Shown here piece by piece: positions 33,556 to 44,230 of a stretch of DNA of 64,000 nucleotides (its first letter is position 1; each line of letters starts with the position of its first letter). The DNA is taken from contig JAEURX010000043.1 of the NCBI GenBank assembly GCA_016788885.1, positions 1 to 64,000 of the forward strand. The letters are read 5' to 3'. The translations under genes and the position numbers were made by a program. The notes below the pieces were generated by a model. The model was not told the DNA's origin, searched no databases, and saw nothing but the letters and a program-made list of their open reading frames with translations. This stretch comes from Nitrospira sp. (GTDB lineage: Bacteria; Nitrospirota; Nitrospiria; Nitrospirales; Nitrospiraceae).

Positions 33556-36015
33556 TTACTCGCCCTCGTCGGGTGCCCCTTCTTCACGCTCGACCAGTCG
33601 CACCACGGCGACTACGCGATCCTCATCGCCATCCACATCAAGCAGGCGAACGCCCTGGGTATTCCGGCCGATTTCCCGGATGTCGTCGACCTTACAACGC
33701 AGCACCTTCCCTTGTGCCGCCATCACCATGATTTCGTCTTCGCCGCGGACCTGGAGGAATCCGACCGCAAGACCGTTCCGTTCGGTGGTCTTGACGCTGA
33801 TGATGCCTTTCCCGCCGCGTCCCTGCACGCGATATTCGTTCACGGGAGTGCGCTTGCCGTAACCGCCTTCGGTGACGGTGAGAATAGCCGTGGTGGAATC
33901 GGGTGTGATGGTCTCCATGCCGATGACTTCATCGCCCGCCTCCAGGGTAATCCCGCGCACGCCATGGGCTGTGCGTCCCATGGCCCGCACATCTTCTTCC
34001 TTGAAGCGGATGGTGATGCCTTGCTTCGTGCCCAACAAAATCTCGCGCTGGCCGTCAGTGAGATCCACGCCGATCAATTTGTCACCTGCGTCGAGCGACA
34101 GCGCGATGATGCCGCCCTGGCGTGGATTGCTGTAGGCCGATAATTCCGTCTTCTTGATGACGCCCTGTTTGGTGCCCATGATGACGAACCGATCGGCAGC
34201 ATATTCCTTGACCGGCAGCGTTGCCGTGACCTTCTCGTCTTTGGAGAGGGCCAACAGGTTGACCAGCGCCTTGCCTTTGGCGGCCCGGCTCGCTTCGGGT
34301 ATTTCGTGCACCTTGAGCCAGTAGACCTTGCCCGCATCGGTAAAGAACAGCAGCGCGTCATGCGTGGACGCCGTGAAGAGGGTCTCGACAAAATCCTCTT
34401 CCTTAATGCCCATGGCAATCTTGCCTTTGCCGCCCCGCCGTTGCGCGCGATAGAGCGTGACGGCATTTCGCTTGATGTACCCGGCATGCGAAATCGTCAC
34501 GACGACTTCCTCTTCGGCGATCAGGTCTTCGAGCGTCAGCTCCGCTTCTTCTTTGACGATTTTCGTGCGGCGTTCGTCCTGATACTTCTCTTTGATCTCC
34601 GTCAGTTCATCGCGGATGATCTTGCGCACCAAGGCCTCGCTGCCGAGGACCGAGCGCAGGTATTCAATAGTCTTCAGCACTTCACGATATTCTTCCACCA
34701 ACTTGTCGCGCTCCAGCTGAGTGAGCCGCTGCAGCCGCATTTCCAGGATGGCATTGGCCTGGATTTCAGATAACTGGAACTGCTGCATCAAGCCCGCGCG
34801 CGCCACGTCGGGCGATTGCGAGCGCCGGATCAAGGCGATCACGGCATCCAGATTGTCCAGGGCAATCTTGAGCCCTTCGAGGATATGGGCGCGTTCTTCC
34901 GCCTTACGTAGATCGTACGCCGTACGCCGCACGACCACTTCGCGCCGGTGCTCGACAAAGGCTTCCAGAATACGCTTGAGGTTGAGTACTTCCGGCCGAT
35001 TGTTGACGAGCGCCAGCATGTTCACACCGAAGGTCGTCTGCAACTGGCTGTGCTTGTATAGATTGTTCAACACCACGAGCGGAATCTCATTGCGCTTCAG
35101 CTCAATCACGACCCGGACGCCTTCGCGATCGGATTCGTCGCGGATGTCGGAAATGCCGGTCACGCGGTCTTCCTGCGCCAGGTCGGCAATTTTTTCGATC
35201 AGCTTCGACTTATTCACCTGATACGGAATTTCAGTGATGATGAGCCGCTCGCGATCGGTGCGTTCGTCCGTCTCGATCGCGACCTTTGCGCGGACGGTAA
35301 GAAGCCCGCGCCCCGTCTCGTAGGCATCCTTAATGCCGGACGTGCCGTAAATGAACCCGGCGGTCGGAAAATCGGGGCCGGGAATTTTTTTCATCAGCTG
35401 CGCAATGGTCACCTCAGGGTTTTCGAGCAGCAGGAGCAACCCCTCGATGACTTCGCCCAGATTGTGCGTGGGAATGTTGGTCGCATAGCCGACGGCGATC
35501 CCGCCCGCGCCGTTGACCAGCAGATTCGGCACCCGGGAGGGCAAGACCAATGGTTCGACGCGCGACTCGTCATAGTTGGGGCCGAAATCGACCGTTTCTT
35601 TTTCAATATCCGCCAGCAGCTCTTCAGCCAGTTTGGTCAACCGGGCTTCCGTATACCGCATGGCCGCCGCGGCATCGCCGTCCATCGAGCCATAGTTGCC
35701 CTGGCCGTCCACCAGCATGTAGCGCATGTTGAAGTTCTGCGCCATGCGCACCAGGGTGTCGTAAATCGCCGAGTCGCCATGGGGATGGTAATTACCCATG
35801 ATCTCGCCGACGATTTTGGCCGACTTGCGGTAGGGCCGGTTGGCGGCCAACCCCATCTCATTCATGCCGTGCAAAATGCGACGGTGGACCGGTTTCAACC
35901 CGTCACGCACGTCGGGCAACGCGCGACCGACGATCACGCTCATCGCGTAGTCAAGGTACGACGAGCGCATCTCATCTTCGATCGCAATCTGTCCTAAACG
36001 TTCATCTGGCGGCAT
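33556..36015 (-). CDS. gyrA: DNA gyrase subunit A
   Basis: 819 residues. Family marks: RALPDVRDGLKPVHRRIL, quinolone-region HPHGDSAIYD (Ser82 and Asp86, the residues often changed in resistance; here the sensitive type), catalytic Tyr121 in AMRYTEARL, and the GyrA-box QRRGGKG that lets the C-terminal beta-pinwheel wrap DNA. GyrA cuts and reseals DNA for ATP-driven negative supercoiling with GyrB. It follows gyrB by 174 bases of repeat-like sequence. Confidence 0.98.
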   Translation of the reverse strand: MPPDERLGQIAIEDEMRSSYLDYAMSVIVGRALPDVRDGLKPVHRRILHGMNEMGLAANRPYRKSAKIVGEIMGNYHPHGDSAIYDTLVRMAQNFNMRYMLVDGQGNYGSMDGDAAAAMRYTEARLTKLAEELLADIEKETVDFGPNYDESRVEPLVLPSRVPNLLVNGAGGIAVGYATNIPTHNLGEVIEGLLLLLENPEVTIAQLMKKIPGPDFPTAGFIYGTSGIKDAYETGRGLLTVRAKVAIETDERTDRERLIITEIPYQVNKSKLIEKIADLAQEDRVTGISDIRDESDREGVRVVIELKRNEIPLVVLNNLYKHSQLQTTFGVNMLALVNNRPEVLNLKRILEAFVEHRREVVVRRTAYDLRKAEERAHILEGLKIALDNLDAVIALIRRSQSPDVARAGLMQQFQLSEIQANAILEMRLQRLTQLERDKLVEEYREVLKTIEYLRSVLGSEALVRKIIRDELTEIKEKYQDERRTKIVKEEAELTLEDLIAEEEVVVTISHAGYIKRNAVTLYRAQRRGGKGKIAMGIKEEDFVETLFTASTHDALLFFTDAGKVYWLKVHEIPEASRAAKGKALVNLLALSKDEKVTATLPVKEYAADRFVIMGTKQGVIKKTELSAYSNPRQGGIIALSLDAGDKLIGVDLTDGQREILLGTKQGITIRFKEEDVRAMGRTAHGVRGITLEAGDEVIGMETITPDSTTAILTVTEGGYGKRTPVNEYRVQGRGGKGIISVKTTERNGLAVGFLQVRGEDEIMVMAAQGKVLRCKVDDIREIGRNTQGVRLLDVDGDEDRVVAVVRLVEREEGAPDEGE

Positions 36016-36189
36016 CTACCCTCCACGGATGCTGAAAATGTCCCTCGGCTTCGTTCCCGGCTCGAGAGGTCCTCAACGTACCCTGAGGGTACGTCTCCGG
36101 TCCTGTCTTGCCAGCGGCCTTGCCGAAGCGCCGTTTTGAGCATCCTCTGAATTCACAAAACCAACGTGTCGGCTTCGGTGCCAGTCCTG
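36016..36189. repeat. Repeat-like intergenic element between gyrB and gyrA
   Basis: Contains a perfect 8-bp-arm hairpin (ACGTACCC, TGA, GGGTACGT; 36076-36094) inside a phrase of type CCTCAAC...GGGTACGTC.CCGG.CC. A related phrase is in the gyrB-dnaN gap at about 38721-38753. The outer parts (GGATGCTGAAAA near 36035 and TTTTGAGCATCC near 36133) also form inverted flanks. It resembles a dispersed palindromic repeat of the chromosome rather than a promoter. Confidence 0.5.
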
Positions 36190-38664
<2,475 letters not shown>

Positions 38665-38817
38665 TCAGCTCCTAACAGAATTCTGCACGGGTCCGCCGGC
38701 GGCGGGCTCGCACGATGCGAGCCCTCAACCCGCCCCATGGGTACGTCCCGGACCCGCGCGCATTGGGGCCCAGCCGGACGGGCATGTCGAGCATCCCGTA
38801 CAAAGGCATGTGGGTTA
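38665..38817. repeat. Repeat-like element between dnaN and gyrB
   Basis: A GC-rich gap with inverted-repeat character (GGGCTCGCACGATGCGAGCCC at about 38703-38723 is a strong hairpin) and the phrase CCCTCAACCCGCCCC then GGGTACGTCCCGGACCC, similar to that in the gyrB-gyrA gap. Likely the same repeat family in diverged form; it may also hold the gyrB promoter. Confidence 0.45.
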
Positions 38818-39948
38818 TCAAATCTTGATCGGCATCACGACGCATTTGAAACCCGGACTCTCTGCCTCCTGAATCAGGCAGGGGCTCAATGCGGTATCCA
38901 TCTGCAACGAGACCGACTCTCCATCCATGACGCTCAGGGCGTCCAGGAGGTAGCGGGCGTTGAAGCCGGTATGGAGCGCCTCACCCTCGTAACGCGCCGC
39001 CAATTCCTCCGTCGCCTCCCCATAATCCGGATTACTGGAGAACAAGGTCATCCCACCCGGCGCGAAGGAGAGCTTCACGGCATTGGCCTTGTCCTTCGAC
39101 AGCACCGACACCCGGCGCAGGGCGCTCTCCAACAATCCTCGATTGACCACAATCCGCTTGCCGCTTTCCTTGGGAACCACCTGCTGATAGTTCGGATAGT
39201 TCCCTTCCATCAGTCGAGAAGTCAGCAGCAGCCCGCTCTTGCGGAAAATCATGAGATTCTTCGTGAACCCGATCAGCGGTTCCTCGTCGCCGCCTTCTTC
39301 GAGCAGGCGCCGTATTTCCTGAGCCGCTTTCTTGGGGATGATGGCCTTGATGTCCTGAGCCAGCGGCTTCGCGTTCGGGCTTCCGACCTCACGTTCCGCA
39401 ACGGCCAAACGGTGGCCATCGGTACCGACCAGGCGCAACAGCGTCGTCTTCTTGTCGGTCGTCGACAGACTGACGAGCAGGCCGTTCAGGATGTAGCGGG
39501 CGTCATTGTCACCGGCGGCAAACAGTGTCTTACGGATCAATTCCAGCAGTCCCGCCCCGGCCAACGGCGTCAGCCCTTCGCGTTCAATGGATGGCAGCGC
39601 GGGATAATCACCGCTCGGCAGGCCGACGACCTTGAACTGGCTCTTGCCCGACTGAATCGTGGTCCAATTGTTGTCCCCCGAAGTCAGCTCGATCTCGCCG
39701 CTGGGCAATTCCTTGATGATCTCGTACAACTTGCGAGCCGAAATAGTCACACCACCGGCTTCTAACACGGACGCCTTGTAGAGCCCGCGCATGCCGAGTT
39801 CCAAATCCGTGGCGACGATTTCCGCCCCGTCGTGCTTGGCTTCCAACAGAATATTCGAGAGGATGGGCATGGTGTTCCGTTTTTCCACGACACCCTGCAC
39901 GCGCTGCAGGCCCGTCAACAATTCCTCTCGTCCGATGCGTACCTTCAT
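38818..39948 (-). CDS. dnaN: DNA polymerase III beta sliding clamp
   Basis: 376 residues. Begins MKVRIGREELLTGLQRVQGVVEKRNTMPIL, as in clamps of this lineage, and ends with the family tail VVMPIKI (M-P-hydrophobic). Three clamp domains of about 120 residues are covered. It tethers polymerases and other factors to DNA through a hydrophobic cleft. It follows dnaA by 23 bases, so dnaA-dnaN form a probable operon. Confidence 0.97.
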   Translation of the reverse strand: MKVRIGREELLTGLQRVQGVVEKRNTMPILSNILLEAKHDGAEIVATDLELGMRGLYKASVLEAGGVTISARKLYEIIKELPSGEIELTSGDNNWTTIQSGKSQFKVVGLPSGDYPALPSIEREGLTPLAGAGLLELIRKTLFAAGDNDARYILNGLLVSLSTTDKKTTLLRLVGTDGHRLAVAEREVGSPNAKPLAQDIKAIIPKKAAQEIRRLLEEGGDEEPLIGFTKNLMIFRKSGLLLTSRLMEGNYPNYQQVVPKESGKRIVVNRGLLESALRRVSVLSKDKANAVKLSFAPGGMTLFSSNPDYGEATEELAARYEGEALHTGFNARYLLDALSVMDGESVSLQMDTALSPCLIQEAESPGFKCVVMPIKI

Positions 39949-39971
39949 GGTCGATCTCCCTCAGAGAGCCG

Positions 39972-41315
39972 TCACGCCCTCAAAATCTGTTCTTTCAGGC
40001 CCTCCAGCGTGGTATGCAAGGCGCTGTCGGATTCCTTCGCTTTGCTGATCTGTCGGCAAGCGTGAATGATCGTGGTGTGGTCCTTCCCCCCGAACTGGCG
40101 GCCGATTTCCGGAAATGACGCATCCGTCAACTCCCGGCAGAGATACATCGCGATCTGACGGGGGTGGACCAGCGTTTTACTCCGGCGGCGCGATTTCAGG
40201 TCGGCAATCTTCACGTGGTATTTCGACCCCACCGCTTCCTGGATATCTTCGATCGACACAATCTTCTTCTTATCACCGATGAGATCGCGCAAGACGTTTT
40301 TCGCCATCTCTAGGGTGATCGCCTGCCCCGTGAGTGAGGAGTAGGCCCCGACCCGCACCAGGGATCCTTCCAGCTCACGGATGTTGTTTTTCATCGTTGT
40401 GGCGAGAAAGTGGATCACCTCTTCGGGCAGCGCAATCCGCTCATCTTCAGACTTTTTCCGCAAAATCGCGATACGCGTCTCGACATCCGGCGGCTGCAGA
40501 TCCGCAATAAGCCCCCACTCGAACCGGGAGCGGAGCCGCTCCTCGATATCAGGCATGTCTTTCGGGAATCGGTCGCTGGAGAGGACAATCTGCTTCCTGG
40601 CCTCATACAGCGTATTGAAGGTGTGAAAGAATTCTTCTTGGGTGCGTTCCTTTCCGGCCAGGAACTGAATATCGTCGATCATCAACATGTCGACATTGCG
40701 GTATCGTTTCCGCAGATCGATCATCTTGTCGTACCGGATCGAATTGATGACTTCGTTGGTGAACTGTTCCGTGGTCAGGTACGCGATACGAAGATCGCTC
40801 CGCTCAGCCAGATAGTTCCCGATCGCATTCAATAGGTGTGTTTTACCTAGTCCCACTCCGCCATACAGGAACAGCGGGTTGTAGGCTTTGGCCGGTTGTT
40901 CAGCCACCGCCATACAGGCCGCATGGGCGAATTGGTTTCCGGCCCCGACGACGAAACTCTTGAACGTATACTTGGGATTAAGCTGCACGCCGCGCTTTGA
41001 TCGCGACGCCACGAAGCCGCGCCCGCCCGTCTCCGCAGAGGAAGGCTCCGGCTGCACAGCGGGGGGAGCCTGCTTGTTGTTGATCACGAAGGACACATCC
41101 ATACGACCGCCACCCTGCGCTGCAGAGACCGCCTCCGCCAACAAGTCGTGATAGTGCTCGCCCAGCCACTCGCCGAAGAACTTGTTCGGCACGGCAAGAT
41201 AGGCCGTCGTGTCCTCGACTCGATCGAGAACGACCGGTGTGAACCAGGTTTCATAGACCTGCTTCGGCACCTTCTCCTGAATGTAGACTAGGGCGTCATC
41301 CCACATCTGATTCAT
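39972..41315 (-). CDS. dnaA: Chromosomal replication initiator DnaA
   Basis: 447 residues. Domain III has Walker A GGVGLGKTHLLNAIG and Walker B VDMLMIDDIQFLAGKERTQEEFFHTFN; domain IV has the DnaA-box binding signature VHPRQIAMYLCRELTDASFPEIGRQFGGKDHTTIIHACRQI. N-terminal domain I (WDDALVYIQEKV) is also recognisable. It binds DnaA boxes in the AT-rich region immediately upstream (41316-41662), melts oriC and autoregulates. Confidence 0.98.
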   Translation of the reverse strand: MNQMWDDALVYIQEKVPKQVYETWFTPVVLDRVEDTTAYLAVPNKFFGEWLGEHYHDLLAEAVSAAQGGGRMDVSFVINNKQAPPAVQPEPSSAETGGRGFVASRSKRGVQLNPKYTFKSFVVGAGNQFAHAACMAVAEQPAKAYNPLFLYGGVGLGKTHLLNAIGNYLAERSDLRIAYLTTEQFTNEVINSIRYDKMIDLRKRYRNVDMLMIDDIQFLAGKERTQEEFFHTFNTLYEARKQIVLSSDRFPKDMPDIEERLRSRFEWGLIADLQPPDVETRIAILRKKSEDERIALPEEVIHFLATTMKNNIRELEGSLVRVGAYSSLTGQAITLEMAKNVLRDLIGDKKKIVSIEDIQEAVGSKYHVKIADLKSRRRSKTLVHPRQIAMYLCRELTDASFPEIGRQFGGKDHTTIIHACRQISKAKESDSALHTTLEGLKEQILRA

Positions 41316-41662
41316 CTTTTCATTTCAATAACTTATAAATGTTCACAGGCTTATCAACAGGTGTGGACAATTCCATGGATCGCCGCCACAGTCCTGATCG
41401 CGCGAGGAGAATTTTTCATTCCTTCTTGTGGACATCCCAACACCGGGCCGACCATCGTCAATCTCCTACACAGCGGCCCTCACGTTATCCCACAACACAC
41501 CCTGCCTTATACACCATCTCATCAACATGGGCTAGGTTCTTCCATCGCCAACAGCCACGCGTCTTCTCCCGCTCATCCACAGAACTCACAAGACCTACTC
41601 CTACTCCGACGACTCCTAATTTTCTCTTTCTAGCGAAGATATATAAGAGAAGAGTCGTTAGG
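41316..41662. other. Probable oriC core: DnaA boxes plus AT-rich unwinding region
   Basis: The gap upstream of dnaA holds DnaA-box variants: TTATCAACA (41351-41359), TGTGGACAA (41362-41370), TGTGGACAT (41427-41435) and TCATCCACA (41573-41581), each one mismatch or so from TTATCCACA or its complement. A near-box TTATCCCACA starts near 41485. An AT-rich tract (41610-41650, ending in ATATATAAG) with repeated CTACTC triplets near 41600 could be the unwinding element with DnaA-trios. Two further boxes lie at 42609 and 42656. No coding region is visible here. Confidence 0.75.
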
Positions 41663-41935
41663 TTAGAGCACAATGGTTCTTTCATGTTCGGCAATCAACG
41701 TCACGAGGTCTCGATACGAAATACAATTCTTGGACTCAGACTGCACGGAAGGATTCGAGCCTTGGGACAGGACATAGACCGGACCGGGAAAGGCCGGTAC
41801 CGAAGCCACAGCTTGTTCGAGGAGAACCAGTGACGCAGTTCCGGCCACGTCGACTTCTTCGACTGACGGTAACAGAGACTGATTCGAATCGCGAATAGGT
41901 TGTCTTAATAAATATAAGGTCTTACGAGCGGCCAT
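41663..41935 (-). CDS. DsrH/TusB-like sulfur-relay protein
   Basis: 90 residues. The C-terminal CISYRDLVTLIAEHERTIVL is the DsrH/TusB pattern (ISY-x-x-F/L-V-x-L-x-x-x-H), and VYVLSQG fits the preceding strand. TusB has one conserved Cys; here the only candidate is that in KNCISY. GAGAGGGAA precedes the ATG. Last gene of a three-gene DsrE/F/H cluster next to oriC. Confidence 0.72.
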   Translation of the reverse strand: MAARKTLYLLRQPIRDSNQSLLPSVEEVDVAGTASLVLLEQAVASVPAFPGPVYVLSQGSNPSVQSESKNCISYRDLVTLIAEHERTIVL

Positions 41936-41950
41936 GTGTATTCCCTCTCA

Positions 41951-42301
41951 CTAAAAGACCAAGACTCGCTCGGCTCTCGTCATAGCTTGGCGTGCCAGGT
42001 CCAGTGTGCCTTCCGTGGCAGCAAATCCATCCTGCAATGCCGGTTGTGGCCCGGCGGCATGTACGAGAAGAAAGGGAATCTGGAGATGTTCGAACGAGGG
42101 CAGGTATTTTTCAAGGATGTCGATATCGACAATTTCATCCGTATCCTCGGCCAAGAGCTGAACGGCCGGACCCATCAGGACTACGGTGATGGGATTCTCG
42201 CCTGCGGCCAATCCGAGGGCGATCCGAAGTGCCTCGACGGGAAGGGCAGAGGTTCGCGGGTCCTGCCGAATGATCAACACGATGGAAGCTGTGGGGGGCA
42301 C
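41951..42301 (-). CDS. DsrF/TusC-like protein
   Basis: 116 residues starting at GTG 42301 behind GAGGATCTGACT. A strand SIVLIIRQDP, then ALRIALGLAAGENPITVVLMGPAVQLLAEDTDE is the TusC/DsrF layout (DsrE superfamily). No catalytic Cys is evident in this subunit, as is usual for TusC. It lies 15 bases upstream of the tusB-like gene and 22 bases from the tusD-like gene. Confidence 0.7.
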   Translation of the reverse strand: MPPTASIVLIIRQDPRTSALPVEALRIALGLAAGENPITVVLMGPAVQLLAEDTDEIVDIDILEKYLPSFEHLQIPFLLVHAAGPQPALQDGFAATEGTLDLARQAMTRAERVLVF

Positions 42302-42323
42302 AGTCAGATCCTCAGGAACGTGG

Positions 42324-42644
42324 TTACGTGAACGCGAGGAAACGGTCGCAACCGTTTACAATATTTGAGAGCACCACCAACCCGCACAGGGAAATCCGGG
42401 GGTCCAACTGATCCGTCGAGACCCCATGTTGCTGACACCCGTAGGCACAGACGAAGAGTTTCATGCCGCGTCCGACGAGGTCGCTATACCGCGGGTCGCG
42501 AAGATTCTTCACCCCTTCATCGATACAATAGAGATACACATCGTGACCCTGAGCCATGGCTTCGGATGACACTTGTGCCACAGTCTCCACACTAGGGTGA
42601 GATGGGGGTGTGGATAATAGGATCCCGATCTTTTTGACGCTCAT
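42324..42644 (-). CDS. DsrE/TusD-like sulfur-transfer protein
   Basis: 106 residues: KIGILLSTPPSHPSVETVAQVSSEAMAQGHDVYLYCIDEG then MKLFVCAYGCQQHGV. The second phrase aligns with the TusD active-site Cys region (L-x-V-C-x-x-A...R-G-V), so Cys near residue 66 could carry persulfide sulfur. In the TusBCD complex this subunit accepts sulfur for tRNA 2-thiolation or, in dsr systems, sulfur oxidation. No tusA/tusE partner is in the window. Confidence 0.75.
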   Translation of the reverse strand: MSVKKIGILLSTPPSHPSVETVAQVSSEAMAQGHDVYLYCIDEGVKNLRDPRYSDLVGRGMKLFVCAYGCQQHGVSTDQLDPRISLCGLVVLSNIVNGCDRFLAFT

Positions 42645-42741
42645 ACGAATTCGTCTGTGGAAAAACTTTAGGAGTGCTTAAGAATCAACAGTTTATATAT
42701 ATAAAAGTGAAAGCGGAGCGTACGAATTTTAGGCAGGAAAG
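42609..42741. other. Secondary DnaA-box and AT-rich segment between tusD-like gene and hisS
   Basis: A consensus-complement DnaA box TGTGGATAA (42609-42617, inside the tusD-like gene) and TGTGGAAAA (42656-42664) precede an AT-rich stretch with TTTATATATATAAA (42692-42706). This could be a second part of a bipartite origin or simply the hisS-tus promoter region. Confidence 0.4.
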
Positions 42742-44034
42742 TCAACTGGAAAAAGGCGCCGATTCCGGTGTACGGAGTCGGCCCTGCAGGGAGGAAACCA
42801 GGTCTCGAAGAGGCAAATCTTCTTGTGCCTTTGTCTGCATGTTGCGCAGGGTGGCGGTCCCCTTCTCAATTTCGTCGTCACCAAGCAGGATGGTATAGAG
42901 GGCGCCGAGACGGTCTGCCTGGCGCAAATGGGCTTTCAGTGACGTCGAACGAAAATCCATGTCGGCGGGGACCCCGGCTTGCCGGAGTTCATCGAGGAGT
43001 GCACATCCGACGTCGACGGCTTTGGTGCCGAAGGCGGCCACGTAGATCCGTGGAGCCGAGGGGACAATCACGGCGTCCGGCATCATCAAGGCAATTCGTT
43101 CAAGGCCCACTGCAAATCCAACAGCCGGAACGGCGGGACCGCCGAGTTGTTCGACAAGGCCGTCATACCGTCCGCCGGCCCCGACGGCATTTTGTGCGCC
43201 CAAATGCGAGCAGGTGACCTCGAAGGCCGTCAGGCAGTAATAATCGAGGCCGCGAACGAGGCGAGGATTCAGGTCGAACGGAATACCGACTGACTGAAGG
43301 CCCGCTGTGACACATGCAAAATGGTCGCGCGCTGCCGGAGAAAGGGAATCGGCCAGGCGAGGTGCGTCCTCCGTGGCGGATCGGCAGTCCGGGACCTTGC
43401 AGTCGAGCACGCGCAGCGGATTCCCCTCGATCCGGCGCTGACAGTTCGCACAGAGGCGAGTCTCCACGCTCTTCAGAAACGCCACGAGGAGAGGTTTGTA
43501 GCGCGCCCGATCGTCGGAATATCCAAGATTATTGATTTCGAGGGTCAGCCCGGGCAGAGACAGATCGGACAAGAGACGCCAGAGTAGGGATATGACCTCA
43601 ACGTCGGCGCGCGGGTTAGCGATGCCGAAGGATTCCACCCCAAATTGATGAAACTGCCTGAGCCGGCCGGCCTGGGGCCGCTCGTGTCGAAACATGGGAC
43701 CGGTGTAATAGAATTTCTGCGGCCTGGGATCAGCTGCGCGATTATGTTCGATGAACGCGCGAACCGTGCCGGCCGTGCCTTCCGGGCGGAGGGTCAGGGA
43801 GGACCCGTCGCGGTCGGCGAACGTATACATTTCTTTTTCAACGATGTCCGTGGTGGCGCCGATGCTCCGCGCAAACAACGTCGTCGTTTCGAAAATCGGG
43901 ACCCGAATCTCCTGAAACCCGTAGCGCTGGGCCCAACGCCGCCCCGTGTCCTCGATAAACCGCCAGCGAGGAGACTCTTCCGGCAGCAGATCTTTAACGC
44001 CTTTGATCGCTTTAATCATCACGCTGGTGGGCAC
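42742..44034 (-). CDS. hisS: Histidyl-tRNA synthetase
   Basis: 430 residues. Class II motifs: KAIKGVKDLLPEE at the N-terminus, motif 2 LTLRPEGTAGTVRAF ... FYYTGPMFRHERPQAGRLRQFHQ, HisA motif VRGLDYYCLTAFEV (histidine-specific) and motif 3 GFAVGLERI; an anticodon-binding domain closes the protein. It charges tRNA-His. The first possible start is GTG at 44034; ATG at 44019 is an alternative. Confidence 0.97.
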   Translation of the reverse strand: MPTSVMIKAIKGVKDLLPEESPRWRFIEDTGRRWAQRYGFQEIRVPIFETTTLFARSIGATTDIVEKEMYTFADRDGSSLTLRPEGTAGTVRAFIEHNRAADPRPQKFYYTGPMFRHERPQAGRLRQFHQFGVESFGIANPRADVEVISLLWRLLSDLSLPGLTLEINNLGYSDDRARYKPLLVAFLKSVETRLCANCQRRIEGNPLRVLDCKVPDCRSATEDAPRLADSLSPAARDHFACVTAGLQSVGIPFDLNPRLVRGLDYYCLTAFEVTCSHLGAQNAVGAGGRYDGLVEQLGGPAVPAVGFAVGLERIALMMPDAVIVPSAPRIYVAAFGTKAVDVGCALLDELRQAGVPADMDFRSTSLKAHLRQADRLGALYTILLGDDEIEKGTATLRNMQTKAQEDLPLRDLVSSLQGRLRTPESAPFSS

Positions 44035-44230
44035 TTCCCGGTCATTCGTGCGGGACTATAACGGCGGGCTTGCGGGCAAGTCAACGCGGTCGGCAGCTTC
44101 ATCTCGCGAGAGACGGTGCTGTTGCACCGTCTTTGCCGCGGGCGTATAGTGCCCTCTTTGTAAAAAATGGCATGGTGCCGCCGCGTCAGTACGTTCGCCG
44201 CATACGCCACGCACTCCATACTGCAAACCT

